Assembly: GCA_963818885.1 (NCBI GenBank)
Contig: CAWFTP010000006.1
Coordinates: 248,001 to 312,000, forward strand
Reading direction: 5' to 3'
Length of the DNA: 64,000 bases
Origin: DATFDN01 sp963818885
GTDB taxonomy: Bacteria; Pseudomonadota; Alphaproteobacteria; Acetobacterales; Acetobacteraceae
The notes beneath the pieces were generated by a model. The model had not been told where the DNA came from. It saw only the letters and a program-made list of their open reading frames with translations, and did no database searches. Position numbers and translations under genes: made by a program. This document shows, one piece after another, positions 8,514 to 19,617 of this stretch. Within the stretch, counting starts at the first letter, position 1; every line of letters begins with the position of its first letter.

Positions 8514-10734
8514 CGGCCATCCTCGCCGGCAGGGTCAGCGTGGCGACGGCCCCGGGCTCGTCCGTCCGGTCGTCCAGCGCGAGCTGGCCGCCATGATCCT
8601 CCATGATCTTCTTGGCGATCGCGAGTCCGAGCCCGGTTCCCTTCGGCTTGTGAGTCACGTACGGCTCCATCAAACGCGTGCGGTCCTGCTCCGGCAGGCC
8701 AATACCGTTGTCGACGACGCTGATCCGCACCGATCCGTCGTCCGTATAGACGCTGAGGGCGATTCGCCCCGAGCCCGGCGCCGCCAATTCCGGCCGCATG
8801 GCGACCGCATCGGCGGCATTCAACAGCAGGTTGCTGAGCGCCTGGCGCAACATGCGCCTGTCGCAGGGCGCGAGCGGCCCGCGTTCGGGGATGTCGACCT
8901 CCCACTCGATCTCGGGATGCGCGGTTTTCTGCAAAACCACCGCTTCGCGCGCGATCCGGCCCACATCCTCGACCTTGATGACTGGCTGCGGCATCCGGGC
9001 GAAGGCTGAGAACTCGTCGACCATGCGGCGCATGTCGCCGACATGCCGCACGATCGTGTCGGCGCATTGCGTGAAGGTCTCAGGGTCAGACGAGATCTCG
9101 CGTGCGAACCGGCGCTTCAGCCGCTCCGCGGCGAGCTGGATCGGCGTCAGCGGATTCTTGATCTCGTGGGCGATCCGGCGAGCGACGTCCGCCCAGGCGG
9201 CCTTGCGCTGTGCCGCCTGCAGCGCGGTGATGTCGTCGAAGGTAACAACGAAGCCGCGCACGCCGCCGCCGCCGCCTTCGGCGCCGATCCGCACGATCAA
9301 TGTGCGCCGCGTCTGCGCGGCTCCGATCTGCACCTCGTCGGTATGCGCCCGTTCAGGCGTGGCGAAGGCAGCGGTGAGCAACGGGGCGAACTCCGGTACC
9401 ACCATCGCGAGCGACTGTCCCGTGGCGGCCAGGAGGTCGATCCCCAGCAGTTCGTCGGCCGTCTTGTTGGGCAGCTCCACGAGGCCCCTTGCATCGAGCC
9501 CAATCACGCCCGCCGAGACCCCCGCGAGCACGGTCTCCGTGAAGCGTCGGCGTTCGTCGATCTGCCGGTACGCCTCCATCAGCTCCGCCCGTTGCGCCGA
9601 GAGCTGGCCGGTCATGCGGTTGAAGGCGCGCGACAGGCCGGCGATCTCGTCATCCGTGGCGAGGTCGGGCACACGGACCGAAAGGTCGCCGCCGCGCACC
9701 CGCTCGGCGGCGGTGATGAGCCCGGCGACCGGGCGGGCGATCTGGTTGGCGATCAGCAGCCCGATCAGCACAGCCGCCGAGAGCACCAGCAGTGCCACTG
9801 TCGCGAATATCCAGGCGAAGGCGATCTGCAACCAGGACCGGTTCTCGTCGAGCCGCTTGTATTCGGCGACCGCGTGCTCGGTCCGCTGCATGTAGCCGAC
9901 GATCTGCGGATCGACCGGGCGGCCGATCATCAGCATCAGCGCGGGATGCGAGTTCGAGCTGCACCACTGCCTGCACGCGCGTCCCATCGGCGGAGTTGAT
10001 AACCACCACATCGCCGCTGCGCGCCTGCTCGGTCGCCCAGGCGGGCGCCGTGCGATGCCCGAGATCGCCGAACAGGCCCGCAGACGCCATGACCTGGCCG
10101 GAGGCGGGGTCGTAGATCACCGCCTCGGTCAGTCCGCGCAGCGTCGTCTGCTCGCCGAGGATCTGCGCGAACACGCCGGGCGCGGAGAGCAGGTAGACCC
10201 CCGCGCGGTTGAGGTCGTTGGCCATCTCGAGCGCGACGGCTCGGATATTGTTGCGATGCTCGTCGAGATAGCCGCGTGCCACCTGGAGCGAGCCGTCCAG
10301 TGCCGAGCGTACCGGGTCGTTGAACCAGGATTGGATGCCGAAATGGAAGAAGGCGACGGCGAACACCGCGACCAGGATCGCCGGGGCGACCGCGACGCCA
10401 CCAAACAGCAGGACCAGGCGCACGTGCAGCCGCGATCCGGCCGATCCGCGCCGCCGCTCCACCCATACGCGCGTGAGCCGGCCGGCGAGCACTGCGGCCA
10501 GAAGCAGCAGGACCGAGAGATTGGCGAGCACCAGCGCCGCGCCCGCGCCGGCCTGCACGCCGAACGGCACGCCGCGCGCCATGACCACGAACGTGCCGAG
10601 GCCGACCGCGAGGGCGAGCACGACGAGGGTGATCGTCACCGCCTTGCCAAGCAGGATCGCGGCGATCCGGTGCGCCAATCCGCTCCGGCGCTGAACCTCC
10701 GGCGGACGCAACTGATCCTGTGGCGGAGAGACGT

Positions 10735-10738
<4 letters not shown>
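8503..10738 (-). CDS. ntrY: Nitrogen regulation sensor histidine kinase NtrY, frame broken at 9943-9945
   Basis: Membrane sensor kinase of the NtrYX system, about 745 residues. The N-terminus has several membrane segments (ITLVVLALAVGLGTFVVMA, LVLANLSVLLLLAAVLAG, ILVAVFAVAFFHFG), then a periplasmic region, another membrane helix (WIFATVALLVLSAAVLIGLL), HAMP, PAS, HisKA with the phospho-accepting His in IAHEIKNPL, and an ATPase domain with VVDNGIGLP and GTGLGLAI. The N-terminal frame ends shortly after VQLELAS, while the rest lies one base over. Ignoring one G of the GGG at 9943-9945 joins them as LASALMLMIGRPV. A single-base insertion, probably artefactual, is inferred. The start overlaps the ntrC stop as ATGA. 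Confidence 0.92.
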
Positions 10739-12182
<1,444 letters not shown>

Positions 12183-12190
<8 letters not shown>

Positions 12191-13307
12191 CCTCGTCCTC
12201 GTCGGATATGACCGGAAGGTGCAGCCTGAACTCGGTCCGCCCCGGGCGGCTGTCCACCTCGATCAGCCCGCCATGGTCGCCGACGATCTTGGCGACAAGC
12301 GCGAGGCCGAGGCCGCTGCCGGATGGCTTGGAGGTGACGAATGGCTCGAACAAGTGCGCGCGTATGTCGTCCGGGATGCCCGGACCATTGTCGCGGACCG
12401 TGACCTGCAGCGGCAACTCAAGCCGGTGCGGCGAGCCTGGCATAGCGATCCGCATGCCGTGCTGGAATCCGGTCAGGAGCTGGATCTCCGGATGCGCCTC
12501 CCCGGCGATGGCCTCCGCGGCATTCTTCACCAGGTTCAGGATCGCCTGGACGAGCTGGTCGCGGTTGCCGGACACGGACGGCAAGGACGGATCGTAGATC
12601 TCCTGAAACCGGACGTTCGCCGCGAAGCCGCTGCCGGCGAGCTTGCGGACATGGCCCAGGACACGGTGGATATTGACCGCGGTGCGCGCCATGGGCCGGT
12701 CGCCGAACATCTCCATCCGGTCGACCATGGCGCGGATGCGGTCGGCCTCCTCGCGGATCAGCGTCGCGAGCTCGAGGTCCGACCCGGTCGCGTTCGTCTC
12801 CAGGAGCTGCGCCGCGCCGCGGATGCCGGACAGCGGGTTCTTCACCTCATGGGCGAGGATCGCCGCCATCCCGCTCACGCTGCGCGCGGCGCCGCGGAAC
12901 GCAAGCTGGCGATCGAGCGCGCGGGCGGCCGAGGCATCCTGCAATACGAGGAGCACCGCTCCCGGTTCCTCCGGCAGGGGTGCCGCGAACACGGTGATGC
13001 CGGGCTTGTGCAACCGCGGACTGTCGAGCGTCAGGTCATGATCGGCGATGCTGACCTCATGCTGGCGCGCCTGCTCGATCAAGAGGAAGAGCGGATTGTC
13101 CGCTGGAACCAGGTCACGCAGCGCGTGGCCGATGAGTTGCGGGGCGGAGACACCGAGGAACTGCTCCGCGGCCTGATTGACGAAGCGGACGCGATTCGCC
13201 GGATCGAGCAACACCACCGGCACCGGCAGGGCGGCAAGGATGAATCCCGCGTCGGGCGCGCGGGCGCGCGTCGCGCTTCCGAGCAGGCTGCTTGCGGCGT
13301 CGTTCAC
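12183..13307 (-). CDS. ntrB: Nitrogen regulation histidine kinase NtrB
   Basis: Cytoplasmic sensor kinase of 374 residues that controls NtrC in response to PII-relayed nitrogen status. It has an N-terminal PAS domain (ALPVPVVLLDPANRVRFVNQAA), HisKA with His153 in LAHEVKNPLSGIRGAAQLL, the N-box NRDQLVQAILNLVKNAAEAI, and ATP-binding motifs DNGPGIPDD and GSGLGLALV. Although the frame opens further upstream, the GTG at 13307 overlaps the dusB stop as GTGA and gives a family-sized protein. This marks translational coupling to dusB, the usual alphaproteobacterial arrangement. Confidence 0.95.
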
Positions 13308-14377
13308 GCCGCCTCGGCCAGCGCGTCCGGCTCGCGCAGCGGCGGCGCGCGGCGAACGCCCGCCTGGATCAACCGGTCGTAGAACCTGTCGATCCGCGCC
13401 ACGACCGTCACGGCGTCGCCCAGCTGGTTGATCTCGGCGCGGAACTCCGCCGAGCCGGGCAGGCCGCGCGAGTACCAGGAGACGTGCTTGCGGGCGAGCC
13501 GAAGCCCGGCGTCGGTTCCGTAGTGGACCAGCATCGCGTCGTAGTGGTTGCGCAGGACAGCCTGCTGCGCCGCGAGCGGCGGCTCCGGCAAACGGATCCC
13601 GGTGCAGAGATAATGCGCGGCGTGCGCGGCGAACCAGGGTCTTCCATAGCAGCCGCGTCCGATCATCACCCCGTCGGCGCCCGAGCGGCGCAGCGCCTCC
13701 GCCGCGTCCTCCTCGGTGAGGATGTCCCCGTTTGCGATCACTGGGATCGTGACCGCCTGCTTCACCCGGGCGATGAAGTCCCAATCGGCGGTGCCGGTGT
13801 AGAATTGCTGGCGGGTGCGGCCGTGCACCGTGACCATGCGGATGCCGACATCCTGGGCGATGCGGGCGAGGCGCGGCGCGTTGAGGCTAGCATGGTCCCA
13901 GCCCATCCGCATCTTCAGCGTGACGGGAACGGGCACGGCCTTGACGGTCGCCCCCAGCAGTGCGGCGGCGGCGGCCTCGTCGCGCATCAGCGCCGAGCCA
14001 GCCTGCTGGCCGACAGCGACCTTCCTGACCGGGCAGCCGAAATTGATGTCGATCAGGTCGGCACCCAGATCGACCGCGATCCGCCCGGCCTCGGCCATGG
14101 CGCCCGGATCGCAGCCGGCGAGCTGCACGGCGCTGACCCCGCCGCAGCCGTCCACCTCGGCCATGCGCAGCGTGTTGCGGTTCTCCCGCACCATCGCCCA
14201 GGAAGCGATCATCTCGGAGACGACCATGCCGGCGCCCTGGTGCTTGGCGAGGCGACGGAACGGGAGGTCCGATACGCCGGACATGGGCGCCAAGATAACG
14301 GGCACCTCGATCCGAACGCCGTCGCCGAGGTCGATCGGGGCGAGCGGTGTTGTGGTAGGGGAACGACACATGCCCAT
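13304..14377 (-). CDS. dusB: tRNA dihydrouridine synthase DusB
   Basis: FMN-dependent enzyme that reduces uridine to dihydrouridine in tRNA D-loops. The 357-residue protein has the TIM-barrel opening VPVILAPMSGVSDLPFRR, the catalytic Cys motif DINFGCPVRKV, the FMN-site TLKMRMGWDH, VHGRTRQQFYTG and ANGDI, and GADGVMIGRGCYGRPW near the end. Start at 14377, with a second ATG two codons later. It is the first gene of the dusB-ntrBC-ntrYX operon, a gene order long known in Rhodobacter and other alphaproteobacteria. The 195-base gap to the divergent ispDF should carry promoters for both. I see no clear -24/-12 sigma-54 site there. Confidence 0.95.
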   Translation of the reverse strand: MGMCRSPTTTPLAPIDLGDGVRIEVPVILAPMSGVSDLPFRRLAKHQGAGMVVSEMIASWAMVRENRNTLRMAEVDGCGGVSAVQLAGCDPGAMAEAGRIAVDLGADLIDINFGCPVRKVAVGQQAGSALMRDEAAAAALLGATVKAVPVPVTLKMRMGWDHASLNAPRLARIAQDVGIRMVTVHGRTRQQFYTGTADWDFIARVKQAVTIPVIANGDILTEEDAAEALRRSGADGVMIGRGCYGRPWFAAHAAHYLCTGIRLPEPPLAAQQAVLRNHYDAMLVHYGTDAGLRLARKHVSWYSRGLPGSAEFRAEINQLGDAVTVVARIDRFYDRLIQAGVRRAPPLREPDALAEAA

Positions 14378-14572
14378 GATTTGGGCAACTTACCGCCACA
14401 GGGCGGGTCGGCGCAACGGCGAGGAGCATCCACTCGGGAATTCGCGTCCGCAGGCACCTTGGTCCGAAGACCCCCTCACGCTGCCTATCCCCGCAAGCTC
14501 TTGGGAAAGGGGACGCGGTTCGGGCCTCTGCCTGATTGACGCGCTTGCCCCAACCTCCGAAACGTCCCCGGC

Positions 14573-15707
14573 ATGAAGACCGCCGCCATCCTGGTCGCCG
14601 CGGGCTCCGGCAGCCGGTTCGGGGCGGAGACGCCGAAGCAGTTCCTGCCCCTCCTCGGCCGGCCGGTCATCCGCCACGCCGCCGAGGCCCTCGCGCGCCC
14701 ATGTGGGCGCCCTGCTGCAGCCGGTCGGGGAGGCGGCCTGGATCGACCCGGCGCTCGACGGGATTGCCCATCTGCCCTGTGTGCCGGGCGGCGCCACCCG
14801 GCAGGACAGCGTGCGCGCCGGGCTGGAGGCGCTCGTGGCGTACGCCCCCGATTGCGTGCTGATCCACGACGCGGCGCGGCCGCTGATCCCGTCCGGCACG
14901 ATCGAAGTCCTGCTCGCTGCCTTGCGCGACGCGCCCGGCGCCATCCCGGCCGTGCCGGTGGCCGATACGCTCAAGCGCGGGGAGGGCGGTCGGATCGCGG
15001 CGACGGTGCCGCGCGACGGGCTGTTCCGCGCCCAGACGCCGCAGGCGTTCCGTTTCGCGGCGGTTCTCGCCGCGCATCGCGCGGGCGTCGTCTCGGCGAC
15101 CGACGACGCCGCGCTGCTCGAGGCGCAGGGCCTGCCCGTCGTTCTCGTCGCCGGGGCGGAGGACAACATCAAGATCACCTATAAGGACGACCTCATGCGG
15201 GCCGAGCGGGCCATGGCTGCCCCCCTCGTGCCGCGGGTCGGCACCGGCTTTGACGTCCATGCGCTGGAGGCGGGGCGGCGGCTGGTGCTCTGCGGGGTGG
15301 AGGTGCCGCACGAGCGCGGGCTCGCCGGACACTCCGACGCCGATGTCGGAATCCACGCGCTGTGCGACGCGATTTACGGCGCGCTCGCAGAGGGCGATAT
15401 CGGGCGGCATTTCCCGCCTTCCGAGGCGAGTTGGAAGGACGCCGACAGCGCCCGCTTCCTGACCCACGCTGCCGGACGGATCGCCGCGCGCGGTGGGACA
15501 TTGGCCAATGCCGACGTCACCCTTATCTGCGAACACCCGAAGATCACCCCGCACGCGTCGGCGATGATCGCCCGCCTCGCCGAGCTGCTCGGGGTTCCGC
15601 CGGCGCGCGTCTCCGTAAAGGCGACCACGACCGAGCGGCTCGGCTTCACCGGGCGGGGGGAGGGGATCGCCGCTCAGGCGGTCGCGACCGTGCTGCTGCC
15701 TCCGTAA
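14573..15707 (+). CDS. ispDF: Bifunctional IspD/IspF of the MEP isoprenoid pathway, frame broken at 14698-14700
   Basis: Fused enzyme of about 378 residues. The N-terminal IspD half (MEP cytidylyltransferase) shows AILVAAGSGSRFG with PKQF, LIHDAARPLIP, ADTLKR and RAQTPQAFRF. The C-terminal IspF half (MECDP synthase) shows GTGFDVHAL, the metal-binding GHSDADVGIHALCDAI, GDIGRHFP, and TTERLGFTGRGEGIAAQA. The start frame ends its similarity at AEALAR. Omitting one C of the CCC at 14698-14700 joins ALAR to HVGALLQPVG. The pathway is normally essential, so a real disruption is unlikely and an artefact is inferred. IspDF fusions occur in many alphaproteobacteria. Divergent from dusB. Confidence 0.93.
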
Positions 15708-15774
15708 TCCGTGCATGGACAAGCTCGGCCGGGGGCGCCATCTGTTGCGCTATTCGCATCGTTGGAGGGTTCGC

Positions 15775-16077
15775 ATGATCTCGAGGCCACTCCTTGGCGT
15801 GACGCTGGCCTCCGGGCTCGCGATGCTCGCCGGGTGCGCGGTGGGGCAGGCCTATCCGCCGCCGATCCCGGCAACCACGGTGGAGGTGATCCCCAACCCG
15901 CCGGTCTCAGCGACGCCGCTGATCTGGCAGCCCGGCCACTGGGATTGGAACGGCGCGAACTATGTCTGGACGCCCGGCGTCTATGTGCCACGCACCACGC
16001 AGAGCAACATGTTCATGCCGGGCTATTGGGCGCAGACCCCGAGCGGCTGGCAGTGGCAGCCGGCGCACTGGTTGTAG
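15775..16077 (+). CDS. Small YXWQ-repeat-type lipoprotein
   Basis: Predicted lipoprotein of 100 residues. The signal peptide MISRPLLGVTLASGLAML ends at a lipobox LAGC, so Cys22 or a neighbouring Cys would be lipidated. The mature part is short, Pro-rich at first, then has aromatic repeats of the type WQPGHWDWNGANYVW, FMPGYWAQ and WQWQPAHW, like exported YXWGXW-repeat proteins of unknown function. The ATG at 15775 follows GGAGGG, and an in-frame ATG at 15715 lacks such a site. It lies 67 bases after ispDF on the same strand and is followed by a strong palindrome. A similar motif protein without a lipobox occurs at 39135. Confidence 0.78.
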   Translation: MISRPLLGVTLASGLAMLAGCAVGQAYPPPIPATTVEVIPNPPVSATPLIWQPGHWDWNGANYVWTPGVYVPRTTQSNMFMPGYWAQTPSGWQWQPAHWL

Positions 16078-16110
16078 GAGCCAGTACCCTGGAATCATCG
16101 AAGCGAGATA

Positions 16111-16165
16111 CGTAGGGCGGATGCAATCCGCCGTCGTGGTGGCGGCGGATTGCATCCGCCCTACG
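16111..16165. repeat. Long perfect hairpin with 22-base arms
   Basis: Arms at 16111-16132 (CGTAGGGCGGATGCAATCCG plus CC) and 16144-16165 are exact reverse complements around an 11-base loop. Each arm contains an inner GGCGGAT/ATCCGCC dyad. The flanks AGAT and ATCT extend the pairing after one bulged base. It fills part of the 281-base gap between the lipoprotein and acpXL. It resembles mobile palindromic repeats of the GTAGGGCGGAT family seen in many proteobacteria and could also stop transcription. The rest of the gap (16166-16358) shows no gene. Confidence 0.85.
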
Positions 16166-16358
16166 ATCTACCCCTGATCTCAGGACCGACTCGCGGATCA
16201 CCGAAAGTGTCGACGCATACACAGACGATGCGCTCGCCCCAGCGGGCCGAACCGTAGTCCTTCCGCCATGAAATCGCCTCCTTGAGGCCCGCCGGTCGCC
16301 CTTGCGGCGCGGGGGCGCCTGTGGTGTATCACCCGGTCCCGGAGCAGAGGCCTACGGA

Positions 16359-16640
16359 ATGGCATCCACGTTCGAAACGATCGCCGGCATCATCTCGGAG
16401 ACGTGCGACATCCCGCGTGAGAAGATCACGCCGGAGAGCCATGCGATCAACGATCTCGGGATCGATAGCCTCGATTTCCTCGACGTGGCCTTCGCGATCG
16501 ACAAGGCGTTCGGCATCAAGATGCCGCTCGAGAAGTGGACGCAGGAAGTCAACGAGGGGAAGGTTTCGTCCGACCGCTATTTCGTCCTCAGCGATCTCAG
16601 CTCCAATATCGATTCGCTGGTTGCCGCCAAGGCTGCCTGA
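16359..16640 (+). CDS. acpXL: Acyl carrier protein AcpXL (very long chain fatty acid type)
   Basis: Acyl carrier protein of 93 residues. The phosphopantetheine attachment Ser lies in DLGIDSLDFLDVAFAIDKAF near residues 32-50. The post-motif segment GIKMPLEKWTQEVNEGKVSSDRYF and the longer size differ from housekeeping AcpP (about 78 residues) and match AcpXL, which carries 27-hydroxyoctacosanoate-type chains to lipid A in rhizobia. The five genes that follow are the known partners in the known order, which strongly supports the assignment. An upstream in-frame extension to 16302 was rejected because family similarity begins at the ATG at 16359. Confidence 0.9.
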   Translation: MASTFETIAGIISETCDIPREKITPESHAINDLGIDSLDFLDVAFAIDKAFGIKMPLEKWTQEVNEGKVSSDRYFVLSDLSSNIDSLVAAKAA

Positions 16641-16648
16641 CCGCCGGC

Positions 16649-17122
16649 ATGCGGCTCGAAACCTTTCAGATGGTGGACCGGGTGCTGGAGCTGGACCCGG
16701 CGGCGGGAATGGTGCGCGCCGCCTGCCAGGTGCCGGAGGAGAGCCCGGTTTTCGAGGGGCACTTTCCCGGCTATCCGATCCTCCCCGGCGTGCTGATGAT
16801 CGAGATGATGGCGCAGACCGGCGGCTGGCTGGTCCTGGCGCTCGGGCGCTTCGCGCGGATGGCCTTCCTCGCGAAGGTGAGCGAGGCGAAGCTGCGCGGC
16901 TTTGTCGAGCCGGGCGCCGCGCTGACGGCGGAGGCCCGCCTGGTGCATGACGGCTCGGGCTACGCCGTCGCCAGCGGGCGGCTCACGCGCGACGGGCACA
17001 GCGTGGCGGAGGCGGAGATCACGTACCGGACCGCTCCCTTCCCGACACCAACGCTGCGCGGTGCCATGCTCGACGCGGCCCGCCGGGTCGGCGTGGCCGA
17101 GGAGTGGCTCCATGCCGCATGA
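16649..17122 (+). CDS. fabZXL: 3-hydroxyacyl-ACP dehydratase FabZ-like (FabZXL)
   Basis: Hotdog-fold dehydratase of 157 residues, expected to remove water from 3-hydroxyacyl chains held on AcpXL. The active site is clear: the His in PVFEGHFPGYPILPGVLMIE and the acidic residue downstream in IEMMAQTGGW. The C-terminal half has the usual VSEAKLRGFVEPGAALTAEA. It starts 8 bases after acpXL and overlaps the next gene by 11 bases, so it belongs to one operon. Its role in the VLCFA pathway rests on gene context; sequence alone shows a FabZ/FabA-type dehydratase. Confidence 0.88.
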   Translation: MRLETFQMVDRVLELDPAAGMVRAACQVPEESPVFEGHFPGYPILPGVLMIEMMAQTGGWLVLALGRFARMAFLAKVSEAKLRGFVEPGAALTAEARLVHDGSGYAVASGRLTRDGHSVAEAEITYRTAPFPTPTLRGAMLDAARRVGVAEEWLHAA

Positions 17123-18284
17123 GCGCGACGCGGTCATCACCGGCATCGGCCTGGTTTCCTCGCTGGGCGAGGGTCCGGAGGCGCACTGGGCGGCGCTGAC
17201 GGCGCCGGGTGTGTTCCACCCGGTGGTGGATGCCGAGAGGTTCGCGCCGTTCCCGGTGCACCCGATGGTGGCGCTCGATTTCGACAAGCAGATCCCGAAG
17301 CGCGGCGATCAGCGGCAGATGGAGCCCTGGCAGCGGATCGGCGTCTATGCGGCGGGCCTCGCGCTCGATCAAGCCGGGCTCAAAGGCGACGCGACGCTGC
17401 TCGAGCAGACGCACATGATCGTCTGCGCAGGTGGCGGGGAGCGTGATCCGGCGGTGGACGCCGCGGTGCTCGGGAGCCCGGAATCGGAGTTGAACACGCA
17501 ACTCATGGGCGGCCTCCGCCCGACGCTGTTCCTCGCCCAGCTCTCCAACCTGCTCGCCGGCAACATCTCCATCGTGCATGGCGTGGTCGGTTCCTCGCGC
17601 ACCTTCATGGGCGAGGAGGCGTCGGGCGCGGATGCGGTGCGCATCGCCTGCGCGCGGCTGTTCGCGAGGCAGGGCGACGTCTTCCTCGTTGGAGGCGCGC
17701 AGAATGTCGAGCGGCCGGAGATGCTGCTGAACTACGCGCTGGGCGACACGCTGCTGCGCGGCGAGTGGGCGCCGGTGCGGGCGCGCCAGGAGCGCGGCGG
17801 CGGGATCGTGCTGGGCTCGCTCGGCTGCTTCCTGGTGATCGAGGCGCGCGAACATGCGACGGCACGCGGTGTGGCGTCGATCGCGACGATCGCCGCGATC
17901 GCCGCCGACCGCTGCCGGCGTGGGCCGGGCGAGGCGGCCGCGAATGCGGCGCGCCAGCTCGCGGCGATGCGCCAGCATCTTGACCCGGCGCATGCCGCGG
18001 TGCTGTCCGCCGCGTCGGGGGCGGCGCCGGCGAGCGCGGAGGAACTGGCGTTCCTCGACTCGCTCGATCTGCCGGTGCGCGCCGTCGCGAATGCCTGGGG
18101 CCATTCGCTGGAGCCGTGCTTTCCCGCCGCCCTGGCACTCGGCGCGCTCGCTGTGCAGCAGGAGACGCTGTTTCCGCCATTGGAGACAGGAGAGGCGCCG
18201 ATGCAGGCACCGCTGCGCCAGGTGCTGGTCAGCGGATGGGGACACTGGCGCGGCGAGGCGATGGCACTGGTGAGCGGGGAATGA
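17112..18284 (+). CDS. fabF2XL: Beta-ketoacyl-ACP synthase-like protein FabF2XL, catalytic Cys absent
   Basis: Thiolase-fold protein of 390 residues in the position of FabF2XL. It opens with AVITGIGLVSSLGEG like a KAS II enzyme. Where catalytic KAS proteins have the Cys in ACASG or ACATS, this one reads ISIVHGVVGSSRTFMGEE with no Cys. The first active-site His (usual HGT motif) is also missing, the region reading LSAASGAAPAS. Only the second His context (NAWGHSLEP) remains. It therefore resembles a chain-length-factor or KS-beta partner rather than an independent synthase. It overlaps fabZXL by 11 bases; a hairpin repeat separates it from fabF1XL. Confidence 0.85.
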   Translation: MPHERDAVITGIGLVSSLGEGPEAHWAALTAPGVFHPVVDAERFAPFPVHPMVALDFDKQIPKRGDQRQMEPWQRIGVYAAGLALDQAGLKGDATLLEQTHMIVCAGGGERDPAVDAAVLGSPESELNTQLMGGLRPTLFLAQLSNLLAGNISIVHGVVGSSRTFMGEEASGADAVRIACARLFARQGDVFLVGGAQNVERPEMLLNYALGDTLLRGEWAPVRARQERGGGIVLGSLGCFLVIEAREHATARGVASIATIAAIAADRCRRGPGEAAANAARQLAAMRQHLDPAHAAVLSAASGAAPASAEELAFLDSLDLPVRAVANAWGHSLEPCFPAALALGALAVQQETLFPPLETGEAPMQAPLRQVLVSGWGHWRGEAMALVSGE

Positions 18285-18290
18285 CGTGGA

Positions 18291-18327
18291 CCCCTCCCAC
18301 TACCCCCTCCCTCAACGGGAGGGGGGA
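18291..18327. repeat. CCCTCACCC/CTCTCCCGC-type hairpin repeat, short G/C variant inside the acpXL cluster
   Basis: CCCCTCCCACTACCCCCTCC followed by the arms CCCCCTCCC (18303-18311) and GGGAGGGGG (18317-18325). It lies in the only sizeable gap inside the cluster and ends 15 bases before the fabF1XL start. The purine-rich right arm could act as a poor ribosome binding site. The same class of element occurs in many other gaps of this window. Confidence 0.7.
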
Positions 18328-18342
18328 CTATAAAAGCGGCGT

Positions 18343-19617
18343 ATGAACGCAAATCGCGACAGCCAGGGCCGGCCGGTGGTGGTGGTCACCGGGATCGGCG
18401 TGCTCACCTCGCTGGGCGAGGGCATAGAGGACAACTGGGCCGCGCTCACTGCGGGGCGATCGGGTATCCGCCAGATCGGCCGGTTCCCGCTGGACGGGCT
18501 GCGTACCACGATCGCCGGCGCGGTCGATTTCGTCGCGCTCGATGATCCCTCATCGGCCGGGCTCGCCGAGGAGATGGCGCGGCGGGTTGCGACCGAGGCG
18601 ATCGACGGCGCCGGGATTGGGGTGCCGGGTGACTTTCCAGGCCCGCTCTTTCTCGCGCTCGCGCCGGTGGAGATCGAGTGGCGCAACCGCCGCGCGCTGG
18701 CCGAGACGACGCCGGGTAGTAAAGGCTATGACGGGTTGCTGAGGGCGGCGGCGCAGCGCGGATTCGCGCCCTGGCACCAGCGCTTCCTGTTCGGCTCGGT
18801 CGCCGAGGCGCTGGCCGACGAGTTCGGCACCAAGGGCTCGCCGATCGCGACATCGACGGCGTGCGCGTCCGGCGCGACCGCGATCCAGCTTGGCGTGGAG
18901 GCAATCCGGAGAGGAGAGGCGGAGGCGGCGCTCTGCGTCGGAACCGATGCCTCGGTGAACCAGGAGACGCTGATCCGCTTCTCGCTGCTTTCCGCGCTGT
19001 CGACCCGCAACGACGATCCGCAAGGTGCCGCGCGTCCCTTCACCAAGGACCGCGACGGGTTCGTGATGGCGGAAGGGGCGGGGGCGCTGGTCCTCGAAAG
19101 CCTCGAACACGCACGGACCCGAGGTGCGCGCATCCTCGGCGTCATCGAGGGATGCGGGGAGATGGCGGATAGTTTCCATCGCACCCGATCCTCGCCCGAT
19201 GGCAAGCCGATCATTGCCTGTCTCAGGAACGCGCTCGCCGATGCCGGCCTGCCGCCGGAGGCGGTCGGCTATATCAACGCGCACGGCACATCGACGCCGG
19301 AGAACGACAAGATGGAGTGGCTCGCCGTCTCCACCGTGTTCGGCGAGCGCGCATCGAGCCTGCCGATCTCGTCGAACAAGTCGATGATCGGCCATACGCT
19401 GAGCGCGGCGGGCGCGATCGAGGCGGTGTTCACCGTGCTCGCCCTGCAGCGCGGCAGGCTGCCGCCGACGATCAACTACGACGCGCCCGATCCGGCACTG
19501 CCGGTCGATTGCGTGCCCAATGTCGCGCGTGATGCGCGCGTCGCGCACGCCGTCTCCAACTCCTTCGGCTTCGGCGGGCAGAACGTGAGCCTGGTGATCG
19601 GCGCGCCGCCCGAATGA
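18343..19617 (+). CDS. fabF1XL: Beta-ketoacyl-ACP synthase II-like FabF1XL (complete active site)
   Basis: KAS II-type condensing enzyme of 424 residues. The full Cys-His-His triad is present: Cys174 in STACASG, His314 in INAHGTST and His351 in SNKSMIGHTLSAAGA, with Lys346 in that last motif. The end NSFGFGGQNVSLV is typical. In the VLCFA cluster it would elongate AcpXL-bound chains, probably with the Cys-less FabF2XL encoded just upstream. The start at 18343 lies after a hairpin repeat, and the stop shares ATGA with the dehydrogenase gene that follows. Confidence 0.92.
   Translation: MNANRDSQGRPVVVVTGIGVLTSLGEGIEDNWAALTAGRSGIRQIGRFPLDGLRTTIAGAVDFVALDDPSSAGLAEEMARRVATEAIDGAGIGVPGDFPGPLFLALAPVEIEWRNRRALAETTPGSKGYDGLLRAAAQRGFAPWHQRFLFGSVAEALADEFGTKGSPIATSTACASGATAIQLGVEAIRRGEAEAALCVGTDASVNQETLIRFSLLSALSTRNDDPQGAARPFTKDRDGFVMAEGAGALVLESLEHARTRGARILGVIEGCGEMADSFHRTRSSPDGKPIIACLRNALADAGLPPEAVGYINAHGTSTPENDKMEWLAVSTVFGERASSLPISSNKSMIGHTLSAAGAIEAVFTVLALQRGRLPPTINYDAPDPALPVDCVPNVARDARVAHAVSNSFGFGGQNVSLVIGAPPE

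Noticed and set aside
14378..14572. Search for a sigma-54 promoter before dusB-ntrBC
   Set aside because: No TGGCAC-N5-TTGC match was found on either strand in the gap.
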